Of a stretch of DNA of 64,000 nt, positions 8,470 through 17,042 are shown one piece after another. Made by a program: the position numbers and the translations under genes. The stretch spans positions 1 through 64,000 of the forward strand of contig NZ_BAAAPN010000056.1 in NCBI RefSeq assembly GCF_039531165.1, given 5' to 3'. Source of the DNA: Nostocoides_A vanveenii (GTDB lineage Bacteria > Actinomycetota > Actinomycetes > Actinomycetales > Dermatophilaceae). A model generated the notes under the pieces. The model worked only from the letters and a program-made list of their open reading frames with translations, had not been told where the DNA came from and searched no databases. The stretch's first letter is position 1. Each line of letters starts with the position of its first letter.

Positions 8470-9377
8470 CCGGTTCGCCGACCCCCGACCAGGTCTTCGA
8501 TCGCATCGCGGTCCTGGCCGGGCGGCCGCGGGTGGTGACGCCGCTGCCCGGTGGCCTGACGAACCACAACTACCGGGTCCGGACGGCGAGCAACGATGTC
8601 GTCGTCCGGATCTCGCCGGCCTCGACCGGTTTGCTCGCCGTCGATCGCGAGCACGAGTACCACAACTCGCTCGCGGCCGCGTCGACCGGCGTGGGCGCGG
8701 ACGTCGTCGATTACCTGCCTGGGCAGGGGGTGCTCGTGGTCGCCTTCATTCCCGAGGCGATCACGTATGACGATTCCGCCGTCGCGGCCAACCTCACCCG
8801 GGTCGCGGCCAGCGTCCGCCGATTGCACGCCGGACCGGCCTTCGCCAACCGGTTCGACATCTTTGCGATCCAGCGTCGCTATCTGGACATCATGCGCGAC
8901 AACGCCTTTCGCCTCCCAGATGGCTACGGCGAGTTGCTCCCGGTGGCCTCGCGAATGGAAGTGGCATTGGCGGTGCACCCCGAGGATCTGGTGCCCTGCC
9001 ACAACGACCTGCTTGCCGCCAACTTCCTCGACGACGGCTTGGCGGTCCGCATCGTTGACTACGAATACTCCGGCGCGAACGAGCCGGGTTTCGAGATCGG
9101 AAATATCGCCCAAGAAGCCCACCTGAGCACAGAGCAACTCGCCGCTCTCGTCGCCGCGTACTACGGCCGGGCGGACGCTGGCCTGATTGCCCGCGCGACC
9201 TTGTGGGGGATCGCCAGCGCATATGCCTGGACGCTCTGGGGCACCATCCAGTCGGGCCTGGGAGCCGGTGACTTCGACTTCTGGGCGTGGTCCATGGACA
9301 AGTTCGACCGTGCCAGAACTTCTTTCGCGGACCCTGGCTTCGAGAAGCTACTCGACACCGTGGGAGCTGCGCGATGA
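8451..9377 (+). CDS. Choline/ethanolamine-kinase-like phosphotransferase
   Basis: The 308-residue protein belongs to the APH/choline-kinase fold. Visible motifs are GGLTNHNYRVR (nucleotide loop, residue about 25), CHNDLLAANFLDDG (Brenner catalytic loop, about 182) and IVDYEYSGANEPGFEIGN (metal-binding Asp, about 200). The last motif is much closer to choline/ethanolamine kinases (DFEYS...GFDIGN) than to antibiotic kinases. GTG 8451 is the only plausible start in frame; it overlaps the permease gene by 19 bp, and its stop overlaps the next ATG (ATGA). A role as a small-amine or amino-alcohol kinase is inferred from the motif and context; a regulatory or vestigial role is possible. Confidence 0.8.
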   Translation: MEAGGLTGSPTPDQVFDRIAVLAGRPRVVTPLPGGLTNHNYRVRTASNDVVVRISPASTGLLAVDREHEYHNSLAAASTGVGADVVDYLPGQGVLVVAFIPEAITYDDSAVAANLTRVAASVRRLHAGPAFANRFDIFAIQRRYLDIMRDNAFRLPDGYGELLPVASRMEVALAVHPEDLVPCHNDLLAANFLDDGLAVRIVDYEYSGANEPGFEIGNIAQEAHLSTEQLAALVAAYYGRADAGLIARATLWGIASAYAWTLWGTIQSGLGAGDFDFWAWSMDKFDRARTSFADPGFEKLLDTVGAAR

Positions 9378-11851
9378 GCACCTCGCGGGCTCGCGCCACC
9401 GAGCTGCCCACCCGCGCGCGGGTCGTCATCATCGGCGGTGGGGTCATCGGCTGCTCAGTGGCCTACCACCTGGCCCACCTCGGGTGGACCGATGTGCTCC
9501 TTGTCGAGCAGGGCGGCCTCTCCTGCGGGACCACCTGGCACGCGGCCGGTCTGGTCGGTCAACTGCGCGCCACCGAGGCCAGCACGCGCCTGGTGCGCTA
9601 TTCGACGCAGTTGTACGCCCGGCTGGAGGCCGAGACCGGCCTCGGCACTGGCTACCGGGTCTGCGGCGGCCTCACGGTCGCCCGCACGCCGGAGCGGATG
9701 GTGCAGTTACGGCGCACGCGGGCGAACGCCGCAGCATACGACCTCGAGTGCGAGTTGCTAACGACTGACCAAGCGCGAGAACGCTATCCGCTCCTGGAGG
9801 CGAGCGACCTGGTCGGTGCCATCTGGCTGCCGGGAGACGGGCGGGCGAACCCGACGGACCTGACTCAGGCGCTCGCCAAGGGCGCCCGGCAGCTGGGAGT
9901 CACGATCCGGGAACGCGTCCGCGTAACCGACGTGCTGACGCGCGCGGGGCGGGCCATCGGCATACGAACGGATGCGGGCGACGTGGAGGCGGAGGTCGTC
10001 GTCAACTGCGCCGGCCAGTGGGCGAAGGCCGTCGGCGCCATGTGCGGTGTCACGGTTCCCCTCCACTCCGCGGAGCACTTCTATGTGGTGACCGATCAGA
10101 TCGAGGGGGTCCATGCGGACCTGCCGATCCTGCGCGATCCCGATGGCTACACCTATGTCAAGGAGGAAGTCGGCGGACTGCTGGTCGGTGGCTTCGAGCC
10201 CGAGGCGAAGCCCTGGGTCGCTCCCGACCGGCTGCCCTATCCCTTCGAGTTCCAACTGCTCGAGGAGGACTGGGAGCACTTCGAGATCCTCATGGACTCC
10301 GCTGTCCATCGGCTCCCCGTCCTGGCGCACACCGGGATTCGCAAGTTCTACAACGGGCCGGAGAGCTTCACCCCGGACAACCAGTTCGTTATCGGGGAGG
10401 CGCCGGAGCTTGCCGGTTTCTTCGTCGCCGCCGGCTTCAACTCGGTGGGGATCGCCAGCGCGGGCGGCGCGGGACGCGCCCTCGCCGAGTGGATCGTCGC
10501 CGGCGAGCCGACGATGGATCTGGTCAGCGCGGACATCCGTCGCTTCTCGCCCTTGCAGGGCGATATCGGCTGGTTGCGTGCGCGGGTCGGTGAGGTGCTT
10601 GGACTGCACTACGCGGTGCCTTGGCCCAACCGTGAGCTGGAGTCAGCTCGGCCGCAACGTCTTTCGCCCGTGCACGCGCTGACTGCTGCGCAGGGTGCGG
10701 TCTTCGGCAGCCGCAGCGGCTGGGAACGCCCGAATGTCTTTGCGCCGGAAGGGATCGAGCCGCGTTTGGACTATTCGTGGGAGCGTCCAGCCTGGGTGGA
10801 CTGGTGCGTTGCCGAGCAGCGAGCCGCCCACGAGCGCGTAGCCGTTTTCGATGAGACGTCGTTCAGCAAGTATCTCGTCACGGGACCGGATGCGCAGGAG
10901 GCGCTGCAGTGGGTGTGCAGTGCGGATGTCGCCGTGTCGGTGGGTACGGCGGTCTACACCGCGTGGTTGAACCGGGGCGGTGGTTACGAGGCGGACGTCA
11001 CCGTCACGCGCATCGGGGACCTGCGCTACCTCGTCGTCAGCAGTGCGGCGACGACCGTGCGCGATCTCGACTGGCTCCGTCGGCAGCTACCGAGCGGCGG
11101 AGCCGTCGAGGTTGTCGATATCACCAGCGCGCTGGCCGTCTTCGGGGTCATGGGGCCCAAGTCGCGCGAGCTACTCACCCGTATCTCGGGGAATGACTTC
11201 TCGGACAACGCCTTTCCGTTCGGGACGATGCGCGAGGTGGCGGTCGCGGGCGCGCCGGTTCGGGCCCTGAGAATGACGTATGTCGGCGAACTCGGCTTCG
11301 AGTTGTATGTCCCAACCGACTTAGCGGTTGGGGTCTATCGCGGGCTCTTCGCGGCGGGCGCCGACCTGGGCATCGCGCCCGCGGGCTACTACGCGATCGA
11401 CGCGATGCGGTTGGAGAAGGGCTATCGCGCGTTCGGGCGTGAACTGACTCCGGAGGTCGGGCCGGTCGAGGCCGGCCTCGGATTCGTGTGCAAACTCGGC
11501 AGCGAGGTCGACTTTCTCGGACGAGGCGCGGTGGTGGCCGTGAGGCAGTCCGGGCCACGCCGGCGGATCGTCTCCTTCACCGTGGCCGATCCCGCGGCCT
11601 ATCTCTGGGGCGGTGAACTCGTGCTGCGGGACGGGATGCCGGTCGGCCAGGTGACCAGCGCGGCATACGGCGCGCGCCTGGGGCGCGGCGTCGGCTTGGC
11701 ACTCGTCGGTGACCGAGTCACCCAGGCGACGTCCCCGTCCTGGATCGACGCCGGCGCCTGGGCGGTCGACCTCGCGGGCGAGGTCATCCCTATCGGGGTG
11801 TCGCGGCGAGCGCCCTTCGATCCGGACAACCGACGAGTGCGGGGGACCTAA
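9374..11851 (+). CDS. Dimethylglycine/sarcosine-dehydrogenase-like FAD oxidoreductase with GcvT domain
   Basis: The 825-residue protein has three parts: an FAD-binding DAO domain (residues 1 to about 365, starting with VVIIGGGVIGCSVAYHL), a middle FAO_M segment (about 370 to 425) and a C-terminal aminomethyltransferase (GcvT-like, folate-binding) domain (about 430 to 820). Length and order match dimethylglycine and sarcosine dehydrogenases, which oxidatively remove N-methyl groups and pass formaldehyde to tetrahydrofolate. GTTWHAAGL (His56) aligns with the histidine that carries covalent FAD in those enzymes. It overlaps the kinase gene by four bases and the regulator by one. The most likely substrate is an N-methylated amine or amino acid, by family inference. 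Confidence 0.88.
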   Translation: MSTSRARATELPTRARVVIIGGGVIGCSVAYHLAHLGWTDVLLVEQGGLSCGTTWHAAGLVGQLRATEASTRLVRYSTQLYARLEAETGLGTGYRVCGGLTVARTPERMVQLRRTRANAAAYDLECELLTTDQARERYPLLEASDLVGAIWLPGDGRANPTDLTQALAKGARQLGVTIRERVRVTDVLTRAGRAIGIRTDAGDVEAEVVVNCAGQWAKAVGAMCGVTVPLHSAEHFYVVTDQIEGVHADLPILRDPDGYTYVKEEVGGLLVGGFEPEAKPWVAPDRLPYPFEFQLLEEDWEHFEILMDSAVHRLPVLAHTGIRKFYNGPESFTPDNQFVIGEAPELAGFFVAAGFNSVGIASAGGAGRALAEWIVAGEPTMDLVSADIRRFSPLQGDIGWLRARVGEVLGLHYAVPWPNRELESARPQRLSPVHALTAAQGAVFGSRSGWERPNVFAPEGIEPRLDYSWERPAWVDWCVAEQRAAHERVAVFDETSFSKYLVTGPDAQEALQWVCSADVAVSVGTAVYTAWLNRGGGYEADVTVTRIGDLRYLVVSSAATTVRDLDWLRRQLPSGGAVEVVDITSALAVFGVMGPKSRELLTRISGNDFSDNAFPFGTMREVAVAGAPVRALRMTYVGELGFELYVPTDLAVGVYRGLFAAGADLGIAPAGYYAIDAMRLEKGYRAFGRELTPEVGPVEAGLGFVCKLGSEVDFLGRGAVVAVRQSGPRRRIVSFTVADPAAYLWGGELVLRDGMPVGQVTSAAYGARLGRGVGLALVGDRVTQATSPSWIDAGAWAVDLAGEVIPIGVSRRAPFDPDNRRVRGT

Positions 11852-12633
11852 TGGTTCGAAACAGGGCCATTGAAATCCACGCGGTGCCGGTATTGGATCG
11901 AGGAGTGAGCAGCGTCGCGCGGGTGGCCTCCCTCCCCGAAGTCGTGCTGCGCCCGGCCAGTGGCAATGCCTTCGAAGTGACCGTGGAGCAACTAGCAACG
12001 GCCATCCGGCTCGGTGTCTTCACGCAGGGCCAGGTGCTGCCGCCCGAGCGTGACCTCGCTGAGCGGCTCGGGGTCAGCCGCAACACCCTGCGCGAAGTGA
12101 TCGCGGCCCTGCGGGACTCAGGACTGGTGACCACGCGCCGCGGTCGTGGTGGCGGGACCGTCGTCACGTATGCCGGGGTGGAACCCGGCTCGGAGCCGAG
12201 GGCGGCGGCGCGCACCGGTGCGGCCTTGGCCGATCCCCTGGACTTCCGCTATGTCGTCGAGCCAGGAGCGGCGGCCCTCGCGGCCGGCCGAACGCTCGCG
12301 GCCGACCAACGATCGTGGCTGCTGGAGTCGGTGCGCGCAGTCCGGAACTCGCCCGACAACGCGGCGCATCGACTCGCGGACAGCCGGCTGCATCTGGCCA
12401 TCGCCACGCTGAGCGGGTCGCCGATGGTCATCGAGTCCGTCACCCGTGCCCAGGCAGCGCTGCACGAGATGTTGACGGCCATCCCGGTGCTGCGCCGCAA
12501 TATCGAGCACTCCAACGACCAGCACGACACCATCGTCGCCGCCATCCTCGGCGGCGACCCCAATGGTGCCCGAGCCGCCATGGAGGAGCACTGCGACGCT
12601 ACCGCCGCACTTCTGCGTGGACTGCTCGGGTGA
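11851..12633 (+). CDS. GntR-family transcriptional regulator, FadR/FCD type
   Basis: The 260-residue protein has an N-terminal winged helix (LPPERDLAERLGVSRNTL, about residues 63 to 80, the canonical GntR helix-turn-helix) followed by an all-helical FCD effector domain. The FCD metal/ligand pattern includes DSRLHLAIA near residue 180 and the late SNDQHDTIVAAI. Such regulators are usually repressors released by a pathway substrate. The ATG overlaps the stop codon of the dehydrogenase gene (TAATG), so it is made with the enzymes and autoregulated if it acts on the operon promoter. A GTG at 11905 is an alternative start that removes about 18 non-conserved residues. The likely target is CCGATGT-N10-ACATCGG at 6773-6796. 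Confidence 0.85.
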   Translation: MVRNRAIEIHAVPVLDRGVSSVARVASLPEVVLRPASGNAFEVTVEQLATAIRLGVFTQGQVLPPERDLAERLGVSRNTLREVIAALRDSGLVTTRRGRGGGTVVTYAGVEPGSEPRAAARTGAALADPLDFRYVVEPGAAALAAGRTLAADQRSWLLESVRAVRNSPDNAAHRLADSRLHLAIATLSGSPMVIESVTRAQAALHEMLTAIPVLRRNIEHSNDQHDTIVAAILGGDPNGARAAMEEHCDATAALLRGLLG

Positions 12634-12673
12634 TCGCCGAAACCCTGTCCCGCAACGAGAAAAGGAGCTGACC

Positions 12674-14056
12674 ATGGAAACGGAACGGACGAGCAGCGCA
12701 ACCCGGCTGACATTGGACACGCTGCGCGCCGAGATCGCGGCCGGGGCAATCGACACCGTCATCCTGGCCTTCACCGATATGCAAGGTCGGCTGCAGGGCA
12801 AGCGGATGCACGCACAGTTCTTCCTCGACACCGTCCTGGGGCATGGCACCGAAGGATGCAACTACCTGCTCACCGTTGACGTCGAGATGAACACCGTGCC
12901 CGGATACGCGATGTCGTCGTGGGAGCGGGGTTATGGCGACATGTTCTTCGCCATGGACCTCGACACCCTGCGTCGCACACCGGCCCACCCCACCTCCGCG
13001 ACCATCCAGTGCGATCTGACGTGGCTGGACGGTTCCGGCGACGTCGCCGCATCCCCGCGGACCATCCTCAAGAGGCAGATCGAGGCCGCGGCTGCAATGG
13101 GCTTCGAGGCCTTTGCCGGCACCGAACTGGAGTTCATCCTCTTCGAGGACTCCTATGAGTCCGCCTGGGATCGACGCTATGTGGGTCTGACGGGAGCCAA
13201 CCGCTACAACGTCGACTACTCACTGCTCGGCGGCGGCAAGGTCGAGCCGGTGCTCCGCGAGATCCGCAATGAGATGTATGCCTCGGGCATGACGGTCGAG
13301 GCCGCCAAGGGGGAGTGCAACTTGGGGCAGCACGAGATCGGCTTCCTCTATGACCGCGTGCTGCGCACCTGCGACAACCACTCGGTCTACAAAACCGGCG
13401 CCAAGGAGATCGCAGCACGGCACGGGCAGTCCATCACCTTCATGGCGAAATACGATGAACGCGAAGGCAGTTCGTGCCATATCCATCTCTCGCTGCGTGG
13501 TGCGGACGGGGCCATCAGTTTTGCCGACGAAGCACGTGACGGCGGCCGGAGCGAAGTATTTGACAACTTCATGGCGGGCGTGTTGGCGACCATGCGCGAG
13601 TTCACCTACTTCTACGCCCCGAATATCAACTCCTACAAGCGATTCCAGATCGGCTCCTTCGCGCCGACCGCGGTTGCCTGGGGGACCGACAACCGCACCT
13701 GCGCGCTGCGGGTCGTTGGGCACGGTGCAGGAATCCGCGTCGAGAACCGCCTGCCGGGCGCCGATGTGAATCCCTATCTCGCGGTGGCAGCGATGATTGC
13801 GGGCGGCCTGCACGGCATACGGGAAGGGCTGGCGCTGCCTGCCGCCTGTCCTGGGAATGCCTACACAGCCGGCTATGAACACGTGCCGATGACGCTGGGT
13901 GACGCGCGAGATCTGTTGCTGGGCAGCGCCATCGCCCGGGCTGCCTTCGGTGACGAAGTCGTCGAGCACTATGCTCACGCCGCGGATGTCGAGGTCACGG
14001 CCTTCAATGCCGCGGTCACCGACTGGGAACGCGTCCGTGGCTTCGAACGACTCTAG
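12674..14056 (+). CDS. Glutamine-synthetase-like gamma-glutamyl-amine ligase
   Basis: The 460-residue protein has both glutamine synthetase domains: beta-grasp (DTVILAFTDMQGRLQGKRM, about 25 to 45) and the catalytic barrel with GTELEFILFE (about 155), KGECNLGQHEIG (about 215), GSSCHIHLSL (about 270) and RVENRLPGADVNPYLA (about 355). Compared with true GlnA it lacks the adenylylation-site region and is closest in style to the GlnA3/GlnA4/PuuA branch, which joins glutamate to polyamines or ethanolamine instead of ammonia. Its neighbours, an aldehyde dehydrogenase and an SDR, repeat the arrangement seen around GlnA4 in mycobacteria (Rv2860c-Rv2857c). AAAGGAG precedes the ATG. The amine substrate is not determined. 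Confidence 0.87.
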   Translation: METERTSSATRLTLDTLRAEIAAGAIDTVILAFTDMQGRLQGKRMHAQFFLDTVLGHGTEGCNYLLTVDVEMNTVPGYAMSSWERGYGDMFFAMDLDTLRRTPAHPTSATIQCDLTWLDGSGDVAASPRTILKRQIEAAAAMGFEAFAGTELEFILFEDSYESAWDRRYVGLTGANRYNVDYSLLGGGKVEPVLREIRNEMYASGMTVEAAKGECNLGQHEIGFLYDRVLRTCDNHSVYKTGAKEIAARHGQSITFMAKYDEREGSSCHIHLSLRGADGAISFADEARDGGRSEVFDNFMAGVLATMREFTYFYAPNINSYKRFQIGSFAPTAVAWGTDNRTCALRVVGHGAGIRVENRLPGADVNPYLAVAAMIAGGLHGIREGLALPAACPGNAYTAGYEHVPMTLGDARDLLLGSAIARAAFGDEVVEHYAHAADVEVTAFNAAVTDWERVRGFERL

Positions 14057-14077
14057 ACATCCCAGACAGGACCACTG

Positions 14078-15466
14078 ATGACCACAACTCACGATGTCGT
14101 GAATCCGGCAACCGAAGAGGTCGTTGCGACCCTCGACCTGGTCGGTGTCGAGGAGACCGACGCCGCCATCGCGCGCGCCGTGGCCGTCGGGCCTGCGTGG
14201 CGTGCCGTCGCACCGGCCGATCGCGGCATGTTGTTGCGCCGCTTCGCCGATGCCGTGGAGGCGCACACCGAGGAACTCGCGCGACTCGAGGTGACCAACG
14301 CGGGCCACACGATCGGCAATGCCCGCTGGGAGGCCGGGAATGTCGTAGGCGTGCTCCGCTACTACGCGGCTGCGCCGGAGCGGCTCTTCGGTCGCCAGAT
14401 CCCGGTGGCCGGCGGGCTCGATGTGACCTTCAAGGAACCGCTCGGCGTGGTCTCGGTCATCGTGCCGTGGAACTTTCCGATGCCGATTGCCGGCTGGGGC
14501 TTCGGCCCGGCGCTCGCCGCGGGAAACACGGTGGTCCTCAAGCCGGCCGAGCTGACCCCATTGACGGCGATTCGGCTCGGTGAGTTGGCGCTGGAGGCCG
14601 GCATCCCCGAGGGTGTTTTCTCCGTCCTCGCGGGAAAGGGGTCGGTGGTCGGCGAGCGGTTCGTCACCCATCCCGACGTCCGCAAGGTCTGCTTCACCGG
14701 ATCGACCGCCGTCGGGCAGGGCATCATGCGCAAGGCCGCCGACCAACTGAAGCGGGTCACGCTGGAACTGGGCGGCAAGAGCGCGAACATCGTCTTCGCC
14801 GACGCCGACGTCGAGAAGGCCGCGGCATCAGCGCCGATGAGCTTCCTCGACAATGCCGGCCAGGACTGCTGCGCCCGCACCCGAATCCTGGTGCAGCGCA
14901 GCGTCTTCGATGCCTTTATGGAGCGCTTCGAACCCGCGGTCAAGGCCGTCAGTGTCGGCGATCCCGGCGACGAAGCCACCGAGATGGGCCCGATGGTCAG
15001 CAGCGGTCAGCGCGACACTGTTCGCTCGTTCATCGAGGACGCCCACGCAGCCGGCCACCAAGCCCCCGATATCGCCTTCCGCGGGAGCGCCCCGAACGGC
15101 AAGGGCTGGTGGTACCCGCCCACCGTCCTCCTGGCGCACGGCACCGACGACCGCGCCTGGCGGGAGGAGATCTTCGGACCCGTCGTCTCGGTGATGCCGT
15201 TCGACGACGAGGCCGACGCGATCACCAAGGCCAATGACACGGCATACGGACTCTCCGGGTCCATCTGGACGCGAGACGTCGGCCGGGCCATCCGGGTCGC
15301 GCGCGGCGTCGAGGCCGGCAACTTGTCGGTCAACAGCCACAGCAGCGTGCGCTATTCGACACCCTTCGGCGGCTTCAAGGCCAGTGGCATCGGCCGCGAA
15401 CTCGGGCCGGACGCGCTGGACGCCTTCACTGAGACCAAGAACGTCTTCTTTGACACCACGAACTGA
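14078..15466 (+). CDS. NAD(P)-dependent aldehyde dehydrogenase
   Basis: This 462-residue ALDH-superfamily enzyme shows the cofactor motif PWNFPMP (about 130), FTGSTAVGQ (about 208), the general-base glutamate in LELGGKSAN (about 230) and the catalytic cysteine in NAGQDCCARTRIL (about 266). The double Cys is typical of the gamma-aminobutyraldehyde/betaine-aldehyde-like group. In the proposed pathway it would oxidise the aldehyde formed from the gamma-glutamylated amine to its acid. It follows the ligase gene by 21 bp. The N-terminus is shorter than in many ALDHs (about 480 residues), but no motif is missing. Confidence 0.9.
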   Translation: MTTTHDVVNPATEEVVATLDLVGVEETDAAIARAVAVGPAWRAVAPADRGMLLRRFADAVEAHTEELARLEVTNAGHTIGNARWEAGNVVGVLRYYAAAPERLFGRQIPVAGGLDVTFKEPLGVVSVIVPWNFPMPIAGWGFGPALAAGNTVVLKPAELTPLTAIRLGELALEAGIPEGVFSVLAGKGSVVGERFVTHPDVRKVCFTGSTAVGQGIMRKAADQLKRVTLELGGKSANIVFADADVEKAAASAPMSFLDNAGQDCCARTRILVQRSVFDAFMERFEPAVKAVSVGDPGDEATEMGPMVSSGQRDTVRSFIEDAHAAGHQAPDIAFRGSAPNGKGWWYPPTVLLAHGTDDRAWREEIFGPVVSVMPFDDEADAITKANDTAYGLSGSIWTRDVGRAIRVARGVEAGNLSVNSHSSVRYSTPFGGFKASGIGRELGPDALDAFTETKNVFFDTTN

Positions 15467-15479
15467 AAGGAACCACGAC

Positions 15480-16247
15480 ATGACCGGACGTATCGAGGGC
15501 AAGGTCGCCGTCGTCACCGGAGGGTGCTCGGGCATCGGGCTCGCAACCGTCCGGCGCTTCGCGCAGGAGGGGGCCAAGGTCGTCATCGCCGACCTGTCCG
15601 ACGAGCAGGGTGCGGCGATCGCGGAGGAGGTCGGCGGGACATACGTGCATGGCAATGTCGCGGACAAGACGGACGTCGACAACCTCTTCAAAGTCGCGCA
15701 CGAGACCTACGGCCGCATCGACATTGCCTTCAACAACGCCGGCATCAGCCCGCCCGACGACGACTCCATCCTCGACACCGATCTGGAGGCGTGGAACCGG
15801 GTGCAGTTGGTCAACCTGACGTCGGTCTACCTGTGCTGCAAGGCGGTGCTGCCCTACATGCTCGAGCAAAAGTCCGGCTCGATCATCAACACCGCGTCCT
15901 TCGTGGCGGTCATGGGCGCCGCGACGTCGCAGATCTCCTACTCGGCGTCCAAGGGCGGGGTGCTGACAATGACCCGCGAGCTGGGGGTGCAGTTCGCCCG
16001 CGAGGGCATCCGGGTCAACGCCCTGTGCCCGGGGCCGGTCAACACCCCGTTGCTGAAGGAACTCTTCGCCAAGGATGCCGAGCGCGCCGCGCGACGGCTG
16101 GTGCACGTGCCTATGGGGCGTTTCGGCGAGCCCGAGGAGATGGCCAACGCCGTCCTCTTCCTGGCCTCCGACGAGTCCTCGTTCATGACCGCCTCCACCT
16201 TCCTGGTCGACGGTGGCATCTCGGGCGCCTATGTCACCCCGCTCTGA
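15480..16247 (+). CDS. Short-chain dehydrogenase/reductase (classical SDR)
   Basis: The 255-residue protein has the classical SDR signatures: TGGCSGIGLATVRR (cofactor loop), the NNAG motif near residue 81, a catalytic Ser near 140 and YSASK (Tyr/Lys) near 153, and the C-terminal FLVDGGISGAY. The Asp after the second beta strand (VIADLSDEQ) indicates NAD+ preference. AAAGGA precedes the ATG at 15480. As the last gene of the operon it could oxidise an alcohol (for example a gamma-glutamylated amino alcohol) to the aldehyde used by the neighbouring ALDH; this step order is inference. A palindromic element follows directly. Confidence 0.9.
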   Translation: MTGRIEGKVAVVTGGCSGIGLATVRRFAQEGAKVVIADLSDEQGAAIAEEVGGTYVHGNVADKTDVDNLFKVAHETYGRIDIAFNNAGISPPDDDSILDTDLEAWNRVQLVNLTSVYLCCKAVLPYMLEQKSGSIINTASFVAVMGAATSQISYSASKGGVLTMTRELGVQFAREGIRVNALCPGPVNTPLLKELFAKDAERAARRLVHVPMGRFGEPEEMANAVLFLASDESSFMTASTFLVDGGISGAYVTPL

Positions 16248-16261
16248 GTCTGAGCCCGGCC

Positions 16262-16352
16262 CAGCTTTCCCGCCCGATGCCTGACGTACCTGGTACGCGC
16301 GGAAAGTCCTCCGTTGCGGATGACGGGTTTGTGGCGTCGCGTGGGAAAGCTG
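16262..16352. repeat. Intergenic palindromic element B (possible operon terminator)
   Basis: The outer arms CAGCTTTCCC (16263-16272) and GGGAAAGCTG (16343-16352) are perfectly complementary; the inner part holds GCGGAAAG...TCCGTTGCGGA. It shares CTTTCCCGCCCGATGCC and the GCCACAAACCC arm with element A after serA. It lies 14 bp after the last gene of the catabolic operon. Confidence 0.65.
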
Positions 16353-16364
16353 TGAGCGGCCGGC

Positions 16365-16751
16365 ATGGCTGAGCGGCCGGACGTTCCGGAGGAGATGCTC
16401 GATCGGCTGAACATCATCGCGGAGGCCTTGCCCGAGTGCCGGCAGGAGCCGGCCTGGGTCGGCGTGCGGTGGCGGGTGGGGCAGGCGACGATCGCGCATG
16501 TCTTCGGCGGCGAGGACGGGCGATTCCGGATCACGCTGCGAGGCGATCCCGAGGACGTCCGGGCCTTCGAGCACCTCGGGCCGCCCTACTTCCGGACCGA
16601 GTGGGGGCGCAATGTCATCGGGATGATCCTCGACGACGCGACCGACTGGGCCGAAGTCGCCGAACTGCTGACCGTTAGCTATGTCATCCAGGCACCCGCC
16701 CGACTTGCGAGCCGGATTGCGTTGCCCGAGAGTCGACCCGGGTCCGACTGA
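16365..16751 (+). CDS. MmcQ/YjbR-family DNA-binding-fold protein
   Basis: The 128-residue protein looks like the MmcQ/YjbR (DUF419) family: VGVRWRVGQATIAHVFGGED, then PPYFRTEWGRNVIGMIL and DWAEVAELLTVSYVIQAP, matching the family's core strand/helix order with the conserved W...G and the terminal SY...APKKL-like helix. The fold resembles a double-stranded DNA-binding domain, but the biological role of the family is not established. It is monocistronic in appearance, starting just after palindromic element B, with 291 bp of gene-free sequence behind it. Confidence 0.75.
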   Translation: MAERPDVPEEMLDRLNIIAEALPECRQEPAWVGVRWRVGQATIAHVFGGEDGRFRITLRGDPEDVRAFEHLGPPYFRTEWGRNVIGMILDDATDWAEVAELLTVSYVIQAPARLASRIALPESRPGSD

Positions 16752-16785
16752 CCCGTCTCGGTGCTGTGTGCCCGGCTGCGGCAGC

Positions 16786-16830
16786 GGCCGGGCGTGGCGG
16801 GGCCGGGCGTGACGCGGCCGGGCGTGGTGA
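16786..16830. repeat. Three tandem 15-bp repeats
   Basis: The units GGCCGGGCGTGGCGG, GGCCGGGCGTGACGC and GGCCGGGCGTGGTGA follow each other without spacing and share an 11-bp core. They lie in the 291-bp interval 16752-17042, where I otherwise see only the ribosome site CAAGGAGG-like purine run ahead of the next gene. Confidence 0.85.
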
Positions 16831-17042
16831 GGGGTGGGGGCCGAGAGGTTCGCGCGCCCGCATCCTTTGGTCAGCCTGTCACCTCGGACGGTCAGCGGGC
16901 GCGCTCAATCGCCCCCCACCTCCTCACCCCGCCCTGCCTCTCGATCGAGTCCCGGGCGGACTCTCGTCATCAGGTCAGGATGTGGCCGGATGGCGCGCCA
17001 TGCTGGAGTGGAATCAATCGATCGAGACGCAAGGAGGCGACC

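Noticed and set aside
8451..9377. Aminoglycoside-resistance kinase
   Set aside because: The DYEYSGANEPGFEIGN motif and operon context fit choline/ethanolamine-kinase-like enzymes better than antibiotic kinases.
12674..14056. Housekeeping glutamine synthetase glnA
   Set aside because: It lies in a catabolic operon with ALDH and SDR, has a diverged N-terminal loop and lacks the adenylylation region; the nitrogen operon genes are 40 kb away.
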